Shown one piece after another: positions 1 to 8,933 of a stretch of DNA of 64,000 bases. The position numbers and the translations under genes were made by a program. The notes beneath the pieces are model-generated. The model did no database searches and was not told the DNA's origin. It saw only the letters and a list, made by a program, of their open reading frames with translations. This DNA comes from Lentzea sp. NEAU-D7. GTDB taxonomy: Bacteria > Actinomycetota > Actinomycetes > Mycobacteriales > Pseudonocardiaceae. The stretch lies in the NCBI RefSeq assembly GCF_026242055.1, contig NZ_JAPJDL010000012.1, positions 99,064 to 163,063 of the forward strand. Direction: 5' to 3'. Every line of letters begins with the position of its first letter. The stretch's first letter is position 1.

Positions 1-67
1 CCCCCCCCCCCCCGGGGGGCGCCCCCCCCCCCCCCGCCGCCGCCCCCCCCCCCCCCCCCCCCCCCCC
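1..67. other. Low-complexity poly-C tract at window edge
   Basis: Almost pure C with a short run of G. It is unlike any coding or regulatory DNA in the window. It sits just past the 3' end of the first gene and is best read as a contig-end or base-calling artefact. The true sequence here cannot be inferred. Confidence 0.8.
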
Positions 68-72
68 TCCAG

Positions 73-1110
73 TCAGGCCTGCAGAACGACTTTCAGCGCC
101 CCGCTGTCACCCGCGTTCTCGAACACCTCGTACGCCTGCTCCATCTCGCCGAGGGCGAACCGGTGGGTGATGAACCGCTCTCCGTCGATCCGCCCTGCCG
201 CGACCATCCGCAGCAACGTCGGCGTGGACACGGTGTCCACGAGTCCGGTGGTGATGGTGACGTTGCGGATCCACAGGCTCTCCAGGTGCAACGTCGCGGG
301 CTTGCCGTGCACACCGACGTTCGCGACGTGCCCGCCGGGCCGCACGAGCTTCGCGCACAGCTCGAACGTGTCCGGCACGCCGACCGCCTCGATCGCGACG
401 TCGGCGCCCAGGCCACCGGTGAGCTCGCTGACGATCCGCTCGGCCTCCTCCGCGGTCGACGCGGTGATGTCGGCACCGAACTGCTTGGCCGCGTCGAGCC
501 GCGACGCCGCGAGGTCCACGGCGACGACGTGGCCGGGGCTGTAGAGCTGCGCGGTCTGGATCGCGGCCAGCCCGATCGGCCCGGCACCGACGATCACGAC
601 GGTGTCCGCGGGCTTCACGGTCCCGTTGAGCACGCCGACCTCGTAGGCGGTGGGCAGGATGTCGGCGAGCACGACCGCCGCGGTGTCGCTGACGTCGGCG
701 GGCAGGAGGTGCGTGGAGGTGTCGGCGAACGGCACCCGCACGTACTCGGCCTGCACGCCGTCGACCAGGTGGCCGAGGATCCAGCCACCGCCGCCGAGGC
801 ACTGCCCGTAGCTGCCGGTGCGGCAGTACTGGCAACGTCCGCACGCGGAGATGCAGGAGATCAGCACCCGGTCGCCCGGCTGGAGTCCCGTGACCGACGC
901 CCCGACCTGCTCGACCACGCCGACGGCCTCGTGCCCGAGGATCCTGCCCGGCTCGACCTCGGGCACGTCCCCCTTGAGGATGTGCAGGTCGGTGCCGCAG
1001 ATGGTGACCGCGGTGACGCGCACTATCGCGTCCGCCGGGTCCTTGATCTCGGGCTTCGGCACGTCCTTCCACTCGCGCTTGCCGGGGCCTCCGTAGACCA
1101 GCGCCTTCAT
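73..1110 (-). CDS. Zinc-dependent alcohol dehydrogenase (MDR family)
   Basis: 345-residue medium-chain dehydrogenase, the usual family length, starting at ATG 1110. Seen: a catalytic zinc region with C-G-T-D near residue 38 and GHE near 59; a structural zinc loop with four cysteines near residues 86-104 (CISACGRCQYC type); and a Rossmann NAD(P) motif GAGPIG near residue 175. The family oxidises alcohols or reduces aldehydes with NAD(P)H in the cytosol; the substrate cannot be read from sequence. It lies divergent from the arginine deiminase operon and shares a 190-bp intergenic region with it. A fermentative role beside that operon is inference. Its 3' end abuts the poly-C artefact, but the stop codon is intact. 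Confidence 0.9.
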   Translation of the reverse strand: MKALVYGGPGKREWKDVPKPEIKDPADAIVRVTAVTICGTDLHILKGDVPEVEPGRILGHEAVGVVEQVGASVTGLQPGDRVLISCISACGRCQYCRTGSYGQCLGGGGWILGHLVDGVQAEYVRVPFADTSTHLLPADVSDTAAVVLADILPTAYEVGVLNGTVKPADTVVIVGAGPIGLAAIQTAQLYSPGHVVAVDLAASRLDAAKQFGADITASTAEEAERIVSELTGGLGADVAIEAVGVPDTFELCAKLVRPGGHVANVGVHGKPATLHLESLWIRNVTITTGLVDTVSTPTLLRMVAAGRIDGERFITHRFALGEMEQAYEVFENAGDSGALKVVLQA

Positions 1111-1194
1111 CTGTTCCTCCTCGTGGAGTCGCCTTTCTCCTCAGGCTTGTCGCGTGACGGGGCGGTGCGCAGAGACGGGGGTCCCGCACGGCCG

Positions 1195-1208
1195 GGGACC
1201 TTGTGCCC
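1195..1208. promoter_or_regulatory. Weak DosR/DevR-like half-site pair
   Basis: GGGACCTTGTGCCC has the 5+4+5 layout of the mycobacterial DosR box (GGGAC-N4-GTCCC), with two mismatches in the right half. It lies between the divergent alcohol dehydrogenase and ADI operon starts. Similarity is by eye only and the element may be chance in GC-rich DNA. Confidence 0.25.
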
Positions 1209-1260
1209 GGTGCCGACGAGACGTGAGCAGGTGGGGGAGCAGCCCCGTCCCGGCGCAGGC

Positions 1261-1308
1261 TGCTCACAGCGAAGAGTCCACATCGGAGTGAGGAGAACGC
1301 TGTGAGCA
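1261..1308 (+). promoter_or_regulatory. Inverted repeat enclosing RBS and start of the ADI permease
   Basis: TGCTCACAGC (1261-1270) and GCTGTGAGCA (1299-1308) are perfect 10-bp complements. The loop holds the AGGAG ribosome site (1291-1295), and the GTG start (1302-1304) is inside the right arm. In the transcript this could fold and limit initiation; equally it could be a DNA operator. Neither is demonstrated. Confidence 0.4.
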
Positions 1309-2672
1309 CAGACGTAGCGGGACCGGAGGCCGCCACACGGCCCGGTCCGGCCGACCGGCCACGGCCGTCCAGGTTCGGCCTGCCCACCGCGACCGCCCTG
1401 GTGGTCGGATCCGTGATCGGAACCGGCGTGTTCGGCCTGCCGACCGCACTGGCGGCGTTCGGCCCGGTCAGCCTCGTGGCGTTCGTCCTGGTGTCGATCG
1501 GCGCGCTGGCGCTCGCGCTGACGTTCGGCGCGCTGGCGAAGCGCATCAGCGGCTCCGGCGGTCCGTACGTGTACGCCAGGGAGGCGTTCGGCGAGTTCGC
1601 GGGGTTCCTCAACGCCTGGTGCTACTGGATCACCGCGTGGGCGGGCAACGCGGCGATCGTCGTGGCGCTGGTCGGGTACGTCGAGGTGTTCGTCAACACC
1701 GAGCACCAGGTCGGCTGGTCCATCGTGATCGCGCTGGCGGGCCTGTGGATTCCGGCTCTGGTCAACCTGTCCGGACTGCGGAGCATGGCCGTCACGCAGG
1801 TCGTCTTCACGGTGCTGAAGATCGTGCCGTTGCTGTTCATGGCCACGGTCGGCCTGCTCTTCGTGAAGTCGGCGAACTTCGGTCCGTTCAACGCGAGCGG
1901 CACCTCGATCGGCGGCGCCATCTCGGCCGCGGCGGCGATCGCGTTGTTCAGCTTCATCGGCATCGAGACCGCGTCGGTGGCCGCCGGCCGTGTCCGCGAT
2001 CCCGAGCGCAACGTCGGGCGGGCCACCGTGCTCGGCACGATCGGCTGCGCGGTCATCTACGTCCTCGGCACGCTCACCGTCTTCGGCACCGTGCCGAACG
2101 GCACGCTGCGCGAGAGCTCGGCGCCGTTCACCGACTCCGCCAACGCCATCTTCGGCGGCCAGTGGGCCGGTCAGGCCGTGGCGATCGCCGCCGTGGTGTC
2201 CGGCATCGGCTGCCTCGTCGGCTGGACCCTGATCGTCGGCGAGATGCCGATGGCCGCCGCCAAGGACAAGCTGTTCCCGAAGGCGTTCCTGCGCACCCGC
2301 GGCGACGTCCCGAGCTTCGGCATCATCAGCTCCACCGTGCTCGCCTCGGCGCTGGTGGTCGTCAGCTACACGAACTTCGAGCAGGTCTTCACCACGCTCG
2401 TGCTGCTGTCGGTGTTCACCGCCGTCGTGCCCTACCTGTTCAGCGCCGCCGCACAGCTGTACTGGCTGCTCGTGCGCGGCCGCCGGGCCGAGTGGCCGCA
2501 CCTCGTGCGCGACTGCACCGTCTCGGTCCTCGCTCTCGCCTTCGGCTTCTGGGCCCTGGCCGGCAGCGGCTACCAGGCCGTCTACTACGGCGTCGTGTGC
2601 CTGCTGCTGGGCGTGCCGCTCTACATCTGGCTGAAGGTCGGCCGCCGCGAGTACGGCGAGGTCGGGTCGTGA
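1302..2672 (+). CDS. arcD: APC-family amino acid permease (probable arginine/ornithine antiporter)
   Basis: 456-residue membrane protein with about 12 hydrophobic segments and the N-terminal small-residue motif of APC transporters (VVGSVIGTGVFGLP, near residue 32). GTG start with AGGAG six bases upstream. It is the first gene of arcD-arcA-arcB-arcC; its TGA overlaps the arcA GTG by four bases. In ADI operons this position is held by the arginine:ornithine exchanger that imports the substrate and exports the product. The family assignment is firm; the exchange specificity rests on context. Confidence 0.85.
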   Translation: MSTDVAGPEAATRPGPADRPRPSRFGLPTATALVVGSVIGTGVFGLPTALAAFGPVSLVAFVLVSIGALALALTFGALAKRISGSGGPYVYAREAFGEFAGFLNAWCYWITAWAGNAAIVVALVGYVEVFVNTEHQVGWSIVIALAGLWIPALVNLSGLRSMAVTQVVFTVLKIVPLLFMATVGLLFVKSANFGPFNASGTSIGGAISAAAAIALFSFIGIETASVAAGRVRDPERNVGRATVLGTIGCAVIYVLGTLTVFGTVPNGTLRESSAPFTDSANAIFGGQWAGQAVAIAAVVSGIGCLVGWTLIVGEMPMAAAKDKLFPKAFLRTRGDVPSFGIISSTVLASALVVVSYTNFEQVFTTLVLLSVFTAVVPYLFSAAAQLYWLLVRGRRAEWPHLVRDCTVSVLALAFGFWALAGSGYQAVYYGVVCLLLGVPLYIWLKVGRREYGEVGS

Positions 2673-3913
2673 CCCTCGGCGTCGGATCCGAAGTCGGCGC
2701 GCTCCGCCAGGTGATCGTTCACCGCCCCGGCCTGGAACTGAGCAGGCTCACCCCGCGCAACTGCGACGAGCTCCTGTTCGACGACGTGCTCTGGGCCTCG
2801 AAGGCCCAGGAGGAACACGACGTGTTCGCCGCGGTGCTGCGCGATCGGGGGATCGTCGTGCACCACACCGGCGTCCTGCTCGCCGAGACCCTGGAGCTGC
2901 CCGAGGCGCGGGCGTTCGTGCTCGATCGCGTGTGCACACCGGAACTGCTCGGCCCGACGCTGACCGGCCCGGTGCGCGAGTTCGCGGAGAAGGTCGACGC
3001 CCCGGTGCTCGCCGAACTCCTCGTCGGCGGGGTGACCCGTGCCGACCTGTCTCCGCTCGGCGTGCAGAGCCTGCGGTGGAACAGCCTCGGACTCGACGAC
3101 TTCGTGCTGCCACCGCTGCCGAACACGCTCTTCCCGCGCGACAGCTCGGCGTGGATCTACGGCGGTGTCACCGTCAACCCGATGGCCAAGGCCGCTCGCC
3201 GTCGCGAAACCCTGCACTGCCAGGCGATCTACCGCTACCACCCGCTGTTCGCCGACGCGGTGTTCCCGATCTACTACGGCGCGGACGACGCCGGTCACCA
3301 GCCCGCGACGCTGGAAGGCGGGGACATCCTGGTCCTCGGGCGCGGCACAGTGCTGATCGGGATGGGGGAGCGCACCACCCCGATGGGAGTGGAGATCCTG
3401 GCGCGCGAACTGTTCCGCACCGGGCAGGCCACCTCCGTCGCGGCGGTGCAGTTGCCCCGCTCGCACGCGCTCATGCACCTCGACACGGTCATGACGATGC
3501 TCGATCCGGCCACGTTCATCCGCTATCCCGGCCTCGACCCCGAGTCGCTCACGACGTGGGTGATCACCCCCGCCGACGCGGAGGAGGTCGTCGAGCGCGG
3601 CTCGGCCGGCCTGCGCGTGCAGGAGCGGACCTCGGTGTTCACCACGATCGCCGAACTGCTCGGCATCGACCGGCTGCGCGTGCTGTGCGCGGACGAGGAC
3701 GCCCGAGCCGCCGAACGCGAACAGTGGGACGACGCCAACAACTTCCTCGCTCTCGCACCCGGCGTCGTCGTCGGCTACGAGCGCAACACCGTCACCAACA
3801 CCATGCTCGCCGACCACGGCATCGAGGTCATCTCCATCCCCGGCAACGAACTCGGCCGCGGCCGGGGCGGAGCCCGCTGCATGACCTGCCCGATCCAGCG
3901 CGACGGCATCTGA
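2669..3913 (+). CDS. arcA: Arginine deiminase
   Basis: Hydrolyses L-arginine to citrulline and ammonia, the first step of the ADI pathway. 414 residues, typical length. Visible family signatures: an N-terminal GALRQVIVHRPGLEL segment, FPRDSS (substrate-binding Asp; FTRD in most homologues), HLDTVMTMLD (catalytic His/Asp region), and a C-terminal GGARCMTCP with the nucleophilic Cys at about residue 404. The GTG start at 2669 overlaps the permease stop (GTGA), so translation is coupled. An open reading frame continues far upstream inside arcD but carries no homology, so the GTG is preferred. Confidence 0.95.
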   Translation: MTLGVGSEVGALRQVIVHRPGLELSRLTPRNCDELLFDDVLWASKAQEEHDVFAAVLRDRGIVVHHTGVLLAETLELPEARAFVLDRVCTPELLGPTLTGPVREFAEKVDAPVLAELLVGGVTRADLSPLGVQSLRWNSLGLDDFVLPPLPNTLFPRDSSAWIYGGVTVNPMAKAARRRETLHCQAIYRYHPLFADAVFPIYYGADDAGHQPATLEGGDILVLGRGTVLIGMGERTTPMGVEILARELFRTGQATSVAAVQLPRSHALMHLDTVMTMLDPATFIRYPGLDPESLTTWVITPADAEEVVERGSAGLRVQERTSVFTTIAELLGIDRLRVLCADEDARAAEREQWDDANNFLALAPGVVVGYERNTVTNTMLADHGIEVISIPGNELGRGRGGARCMTCPIQRDGI

Positions 3914-3926
3914 AAGGACATCTTCG

Positions 3927-4919
3927 ATGCGACACCCCGGCTCTCTGCTCAAGGAACTCGACCTCACCAAGGAGAAGTTCCTCGACCTCGTCTCCCAGGC
4001 CCGCGGACTGAAGCGCGCCAAGGCGTCCGGCGTCGAGCACCCGGTCCTGACCGGCAAGAACATCGCCCTCGTCTTCGAGAAGAGCTCCACCCGCACCCGC
4101 TGCGCCTTCGAGGTCGCCGCGCACGACCAGGGCGCCCACGTCACCTACCTCGACCCGACCGGCTCCCACATGGGCCGCGAGGAGTCCATCCCGGACACTG
4201 CCAAGGTCCTCGGCCGCATGTTCGACGCCATCGAGTTCCGCGGCTTCGCCCAGGACACCGTCGAGACGCTGGCCGAGCACGCCGGCGTGCCCGTGTGGAA
4301 CGGCCTCACCGACTCCTGGCACCCCACCCAGATGCTCGCCGACGTCCTCACCATGACCGAGAACTCCACCGACCGGGTCGAGGACATCAGCTTCGCCTTC
4401 GTCGGCGACGGCCACAACAACGTCGCCCGCTCCCTGCTCGTCACCGGCGCCCTGCTCGGCATGGACGTCCGCATCGCGGCACCCGCCGCGCTGCAACCCC
4501 CTGCCGACGTGATCGCCAAGGCCCACGAGCTGGCCGCCACGAGCGGCGCCCGCGTGCTCGTCACCGACGACCCCGAACAGGCCGTCGCCGGCGTCGACTT
4601 CATCTACACCGACGTCTGGGTCAGCATGGGCGACTCGCCCGAGGCCTGGGACACCCGCGTCCCCCTGCTCACGCCCTACCGCGTCACCGCCGAACTGATG
4701 AAGGCCACCGGCAACCCCGGCACGAAGTTCCTGCACTGCCTGCCGTCCATCCACGACCGCACCACGACCGTGGGCCGCCGGGTCCACGACCAGTACGGCC
4801 TCGACGGCGCCGAAGTCACCGACGAGGTGTTCTCGTCACCCGCGTCGGTCGTCTTCGACCAGGCCGAGAACCGCCTGCACACCATCAAGGCGGTCATCGT
4901 CGCCGGGCTGGCCTCCTGA
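3927..4919 (+). CDS. arcB: Ornithine carbamoyltransferase, catabolic
   Basis: Phosphorolyses citrulline to ornithine and carbamoyl phosphate in the ADI pathway. 330 residues. Seen: the carbamoyl-phosphate loop STRTR at 54-58, HPTQ at 132-135, DVWVSMG at 229-235 and the ornithine-binding HCLP at 270-273. It starts with ATG 14 bases after arcA, preceded by GAAAGGA. The sequence alone does not prove catabolic rather than anabolic direction; the operon does. Confidence 0.95.
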   Translation: MRHPGSLLKELDLTKEKFLDLVSQARGLKRAKASGVEHPVLTGKNIALVFEKSSTRTRCAFEVAAHDQGAHVTYLDPTGSHMGREESIPDTAKVLGRMFDAIEFRGFAQDTVETLAEHAGVPVWNGLTDSWHPTQMLADVLTMTENSTDRVEDISFAFVGDGHNNVARSLLVTGALLGMDVRIAAPAALQPPADVIAKAHELAATSGARVLVTDDPEQAVAGVDFIYTDVWVSMGDSPEAWDTRVPLLTPYRVTAELMKATGNPGTKFLHCLPSIHDRTTTVGRRVHDQYGLDGAEVTDEVFSSPASVVFDQAENRLHTIKAVIVAGLAS

Positions 4920-5890
4920 TGCGCATCGTCGTCGCACTCGGAGGCAACGCCCTGCTCCTGCGCGGCGAACGAGCCGACGCCTCCGTCCAGCTCCACCACG
5001 TCGAAGCAGCGGCACGAGCCCTCGCGCCGCTCGCCGCGGAACACGAACTCGTGGTGTGCCACGGCAACGGCCCGCAGATCGGCCTGCTGGCACTGGAAAG
5101 CGAGGCGGACCCGTCACTGACCCGCCCGTACCCGCTCGACACCCTCGGCGCCGAGACCCAGGGCATGATCGGCTACTGGCTCGCCCAGTCCCTCCGCAAC
5201 GCGGGCGTTCGCAAACCCGTCCTCGCCGTGGTCACCCAGACCGTCGTCGACGCGGCCGACCCGGCGTTCGCCGAGCCGACGAAGTTCATCGGCCCGATCT
5301 ACGACCGCGCCCAGGCCGACCGGCTGGCCGAGCTGAACGGATGGACCATGGCGGCGGACGGCTCGCATTGGCGGCGCGTCGTCGCTTCACCCGAGCCGCT
5401 CCGGCTGGTGGAGCAGGAGTCCGTCGAGCAGCTGGTGAGCGGTGGGACGATCGTGGTCTGCGCGGGTGGCGGGGGAGCACCCGTCGTCGACGACGGGCAG
5501 TTGCGCGGCGTCGAGGCGGTGGTGGACAAGGACCTCACGTCGGCTGCGCTGGCGATCGCGTTGAAGGCGGACCACCTGCTCCTGCTCACCGACGTGCCCG
5601 CGGTGATGTCCGACTACGGCATGCCGACCGAGGAACCGCTGCACCACCTGGACGTGGCCGAACTCGGGCACCTGAGCTTCCCCGCGGGTTCGATGGGACC
5701 GAAGATCGAGGCGTGCCGCCGGTTCGTCGAAGCGACCGGCTCGACCGCGGGGATCGGAGCGCTGACCGATGCCGCGGGACTCCTGGCGGGCACCGCCGGC
5801 ACGACGGTCGGCCGGCTGACGCCTCGCGGTGGACGGTCCGGCTCCTGCACCGGGTCGAGTTCAGGAGGTCCCGTCATCGTCGGGAGTTGA
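4919..5890 (+). CDS. arcC: Carbamate kinase
   Basis: Makes ATP from carbamoyl phosphate and ADP, the energy-yielding last step of the ADI pathway. 323 residues of the amino-acid-kinase fold, beginning MRIVVALGGNALL, with CHGNGPQIG near residue 45 and a late GSMGPKIEA segment. The ATG at 4919 overlaps the arcB stop (TGATG). The last 20 or so residues (Ser/Gly-rich) extend beyond the usual end and overlap the 3' end of the convergent response regulator by 17 bp, so the original stop may have been lost. Confidence 0.93.
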   Translation: MRIVVALGGNALLLRGERADASVQLHHVEAAARALAPLAAEHELVVCHGNGPQIGLLALESEADPSLTRPYPLDTLGAETQGMIGYWLAQSLRNAGVRKPVLAVVTQTVVDAADPAFAEPTKFIGPIYDRAQADRLAELNGWTMAADGSHWRRVVASPEPLRLVEQESVEQLVSGGTIVVCAGGGGAPVVDDGQLRGVEAVVDKDLTSAALAIALKADHLLLLTDVPAVMSDYGMPTEEPLHHLDVAELGHLSFPAGSMGPKIEACRRFVEATGSTAGIGALTDAAGLLAGTAGTTVGRLTPRGGRSGSCTGSSSGGPVIVGS

Positions 5891-6515
5891 TGATGCCCAG
5901 GTCGGAGGCCGCGGCCACGGCCGCGGTGCGGGAGCCGACGCCCAGTTTGGTGTAGATGCGGGCCAGGTGGGATTTGACCGTGCCTTCGGTGAGGTGGAGG
6001 CGGGCGGCGGCGGGCGGGGGGGGGGGGGCGGCGGGGGCGGGGGGGGGGGGCGCGGGGGCGCGGCGGGGGGGGGGGGGGGCCGGGGTGCGCAGGCGGTTCA
6101 TGAGGCGGTCGGCGACGGTGGGCGCCAGGGCGGTGTGGCCCGCGGCCGCTGTGCGCACCGCGGCTGCCAGGTCCTCTGGAGGTGCGTCTTTCAGCAGGTA
6201 GCCGGTGGCGCCCGCTTCTATCGCGGGCAAGGTGTCGGCGTCGGTGTCGTAGGTCGTGATGATCACCACGCGTGGCGCGCCGGGGCGGCCGGTGATCGCC
6301 GCGGTGGCCTCGGCGCCGGTCATGCCGCCCTTGAACCGCAGGTCCATCAGGACCACGTCGACGTCTCCCTCGGATGCTCGTGCGACGGCGGCTTCGGCGG
6401 TGTCCGTCTCGGCCACCACCAGCAGGCCGGGTTCCGTTTCCAGGACGGCGCGCAGGCCGGCGCGCACGACGGGGTGGTCGTCGGCCAGCAGGAGGCGGAT
6501 GGGCGTGTCGGTCAC
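5874..6515 (-). CDS. NarL/FixJ-type response regulator (HTH partly corrupted in this sequence)
   Basis: Receiver domain (IRLLLADDHPVVRAGL at the N-terminus, phospho-acceptor Asp in DVVLMDLRF, Lys in LLKDAPP) followed by a LuxR-type DNA-binding domain. The second half of that domain is intact (LHLTEGTVKSHLARIYTKLG). The first half, where an L-T-x-R-E-x-E-V-L segment is expected, reads as about 26 Pro/Ala/Arg residues encoded by a poly-G tract at 6001-6083. The frame and length are kept, which points to sequence damage rather than evolution. GTG start at 6515 overlaps the kinase stop (GTGA). Partner of the upstream kinase; target genes unknown, perhaps the divergent ABC exporter. Confidence 0.85.
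   Translation of the reverse strand: MTDTPIRLLLADDHPVVRAGLRAVLETEPGLLVVAETDTAEAAVARASEGDVDVVLMDLRFKGGMTGAEATAAITGRPGAPRVVIITTYDTDADTLPAIEAGATGYLLKDAPPEDLAAAVRTAAAGHTALAPTVADRLMNRLRTPAPPPPRRAPAPPPPAPAAPPPPPAAARLHLTEGTVKSHLARIYTKLGVGSRTAAVAAASDLGIINSRR
6001..6083. other. Poly-G corrupted tract inside the response regulator
   Basis: Runs of 9 to 15 G broken only by C, with no A or T over about 80 bases. It replaces codons for the first helices of the LuxR HTH without shifting frame. It resembles dark-cycle poly-G or collapsed low-quality consensus. Translation across it should not be trusted. Confidence 0.8.
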
Positions 6516-7711
6516 CGGTGCTCCTCGGGAGTGGTGAGGGGCAGGCGCGCGGCGAGGGCGGTGCCGCGGCCGGGGGTGCTGTCCACGGTGAGTGTGCCGC
6601 CCAGCGCTCGGGCGCGGGCGCGCATGGTCGCGAGGCCGAAGCCTCCGGTGTCCGCGCCGGGAAGCGGGAGAGGGCCGAAGCCGGTGCCGTCGTCCACCAC
6701 CTCGATCGCCACCTGGTCGCTCTGGTAGCCGAGGGTCACGGTGATGGCCTGGGCCCCCGAGTGGCTGACGGCGTTGGCCAGGGCCGACTGGGCGATGCGC
6801 AGCAGGGTCACCTCGTGGGCGGTGGGCAGCGGCACGGGCGGACCGGTCAGGTGGAAGCCGACGGTTGCCGCGTGCCGTTCGGAGGTGGTGGTGCACAGCC
6901 GGTCCAGGGCGTCGGCGAGAGACGTGCCTTCCAGGCCGGGCGGGGCCAGGGCGGCTACGAAGCGACGGGCTTCGGCCAGGTTGTCGACTGCGCAGTGGCG
7001 GGCCTGGCCGACGTAGCCGGCGGCCTTCTCGGGCTGGGCGGGCAGGGCTCGTTCGGCGGCGCGCAGGAGCAGCTGGATGCTGGAGAGGCCCTGGGCGAGG
7101 GTGTCGTGGATCTCGCTCGCCAGGCGTTCGCGTTCGGCCTGGACGCCCGCGTTGTGCTGGGCTTCGGCCAGGTCGGCGCGGGTGGCGGTGAGCTCGTCGA
7201 TCAGGACGCGGCGGCGTTCGCTCTCGCGGTGGAGGGTCTGGTAGCCCCAGACCACGGCCACCGCCACGGCGGCGCCCAGGGCCGGGCCGATCGCGACGGC
7301 CGGGGTGAAGGTGCCGGTGTGGGTGGCGAAGCCGGTGATCGCGGCCGACGCCGTGATCGTCACCGCTGCCAGGCCCGCCGGGCGTGGCAGCAGGTGCAGC
7401 TGGAGGAAGTAGAGCGGGAACGCCAGCCAGACCGCGTCGGCGGACAGGGCCAGCAACGTCAGCCACACGAGGCCCACCGCGGCTGTCCACATGGCCGCGG
7501 CACGGCGGGACGTGCGGACGCCGGGCAGCAGCGGGCCGGCTGCGTAGAGCAGGCCCAGTGCGGTGGCGACCGCGATGACGGCCGCCGCGCGCGGCGCGTC
7601 ACCCAGCACGGCCCTCAGCGCGGTCAGGGCCAGCAGGCAGACGACCAGCAGGTGCAGGCACCAGGTCAGCACGCGGCCGGTCGGTGTGAGGGCGGGGGCG
7701 GTCGTGTCCAC
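6512..7711 (-). CDS. Sensor histidine kinase, NarX-like (HisKA_3)
   Basis: 399 residues. The N-terminal half is hydrophobic with about five or six membrane segments and no large extracellular domain, suggesting it senses an intramembrane or membrane-perturbing signal. A short coiled coil precedes the phospho-acceptor box ERLASEIHDTLAQGL (His near residue 200). The C-terminal ATPase domain shows DDGTGFG and GGFGLATMRAR. It phosphorylates the response regulator encoded downstream, whose start overlaps its stop by four bases. Divergent from an ABC exporter across a 166-bp intergenic region, an arrangement typical of kinase/exporter stress modules. Confidence 0.9.
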   Translation of the reverse strand: MDTTAPALTPTGRVLTWCLHLLVVCLLALTALRAVLGDAPRAAAVIAVATALGLLYAAGPLLPGVRTSRRAAAMWTAAVGLVWLTLLALSADAVWLAFPLYFLQLHLLPRPAGLAAVTITASAAITGFATHTGTFTPAVAIGPALGAAVAVAVVWGYQTLHRESERRRVLIDELTATRADLAEAQHNAGVQAERERLASEIHDTLAQGLSSIQLLLRAAERALPAQPEKAAGYVGQARHCAVDNLAEARRFVAALAPPGLEGTSLADALDRLCTTTSERHAATVGFHLTGPPVPLPTAHEVTLLRIAQSALANAVSHSGAQAITVTLGYQSDQVAIEVVDDGTGFGPLPLPGADTGGFGLATMRARARALGGTLTVDSTPGRGTALAARLPLTTPEEHR

Positions 7712-7877
7712 AGTTCTCCCAGCCTAGGCACCTCGCGCCCGGTCGGCCTCTGTCGAAAGACACAACCTTCGTGTCCTCTTCGGACGCACCGGGTGACGTC
7801 CTGCGCCAGAGGCGGCCCGGCGCGTTCGCGACGACAGTGAAGCCATCGCGCTCACCACCCGAAAGGCTGTTCACGCC

Positions 7878-8933
7878 GTGTTCGTCGCACTGAGAGACCT
7901 CAGGTTCGCCCAAGGTCGCTTCGCCCTGATGGGTGTCGTGATCGTGCTCATCACCGCGCTGGTCGGCTTGTTGTCCGGGCTGACCACCGGACTCGGACGG
8001 CAGAACGTGTCCGCGATCACCGATCTGCCCGTGGACCGGATCGCCTTCTCCGGGCCCGCGCAGGACCTGTCCTATTCGGACTCCGCTGTGACGGAGGCGC
8101 AGGTGCGGCACTGGGCCGGCACCGAGGGCGTGGTAATGGCCGAACCCCTGGGGATCAGCACGACCAGGGCCACCGCGGGCGGCCGGAACGCGGCTGTGTC
8201 GGTCTTCGGCGTGTCGCCCGGCTCGGAACTGGTCGGGGACGTCGGCGACAGGACGGTCGTGTTGTCCGTTCCCGCGGCCGAGGAGCTCGGCGCCACCACC
8301 GGTGACACCGTCACCCTGGCAGGACAGGACCTGACGGTGACCGCCGTGCGTGGCGACGCCTGCTTCAGCCACACCCCGGTCGTCTGGACGAGCCTCGGCA
8401 CTTGGCGCAGCACCGCGCCTCCCGGCACCACGGCGACGGTCATCGCGCTGAAGACCCGTCCGGACATCGACGTCGAGGCGGCGGACGCCGTGGCCGGGAC
8501 TCGCACCACCACGAGGGACGACTCCCTGACCGCCATCGGCTCCTACCGCTCGGAGAACGGCTCGCTGCAACTCATGCGGGGCTTCCTGTTCGTCATCTCG
8601 GCGCTCGTCATCGGTGCCTTCTTCACCGTCTGGACGATCCAGCGCAGCGGTGACATCGCCGTCCTGAAGGCTCTCGGCGCCTCCACCGGCACCTTGCTGC
8701 GCGACGCGCTGGGGCAAGCACTCGTGCTGCTGGTCAGCGGGACCCTGGTCGGCACGGCGCTCGCCGCCGCCGCCGGGACGCTCGTGCGGGACACCGTCCC
8801 GTTCCTGCTCGACCCCGCGACCGTCCTCACTCCCGCCGTCACCACGGTCGTGCTCGGGGCGTTCGGTGCCGCTCTGGCGGTGCGCCGCATCACCACAGTC
8901 GACCCGCTGACCGCCCTGGGGAGTGCCCGATGA
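7878..8933 (+). CDS. FtsX-like ABC transporter permease
   Basis: 351 residues: one N-terminal membrane segment (after MFVALRDLRFAQGRF), a periplasmic-side domain of about 220 residues, then three C-terminal segments, which is the four-helix FtsX/MacB layout. GTG start at 7878 behind GAAAGG. Its stop overlaps the ATPase start (ATGA), so the two form one exporter. Such type VII ABC systems move lipids or peptides or act in envelope mechanotransduction; the cargo is not readable. Probably controlled by the divergent two-component pair. Confidence 0.88.
   Translation: MFVALRDLRFAQGRFALMGVVIVLITALVGLLSGLTTGLGRQNVSAITDLPVDRIAFSGPAQDLSYSDSAVTEAQVRHWAGTEGVVMAEPLGISTTRATAGGRNAAVSVFGVSPGSELVGDVGDRTVVLSVPAAEELGATTGDTVTLAGQDLTVTAVRGDACFSHTPVVWTSLGTWRSTAPPGTTATVIALKTRPDIDVEAADAVAGTRTTTRDDSLTAIGSYRSENGSLQLMRGFLFVISALVIGAFFTVWTIQRSGDIAVLKALGASTGTLLRDALGQALVLLVSGTLVGTALAAAAGTLVRDTVPFLLDPATVLTPAVTTVVLGAFGAALAVRRITTVDPLTALGSAR

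Noticed and set aside
107..1612. Long open frames antisense to or overlapping the alcohol dehydrogenase and ADI genes
   Set aside because: They are Arg/Ala/Gly-rich translations of third-position GC bias, without RBS or family motifs. The same reasoning removed most long overlapping frames in the window.
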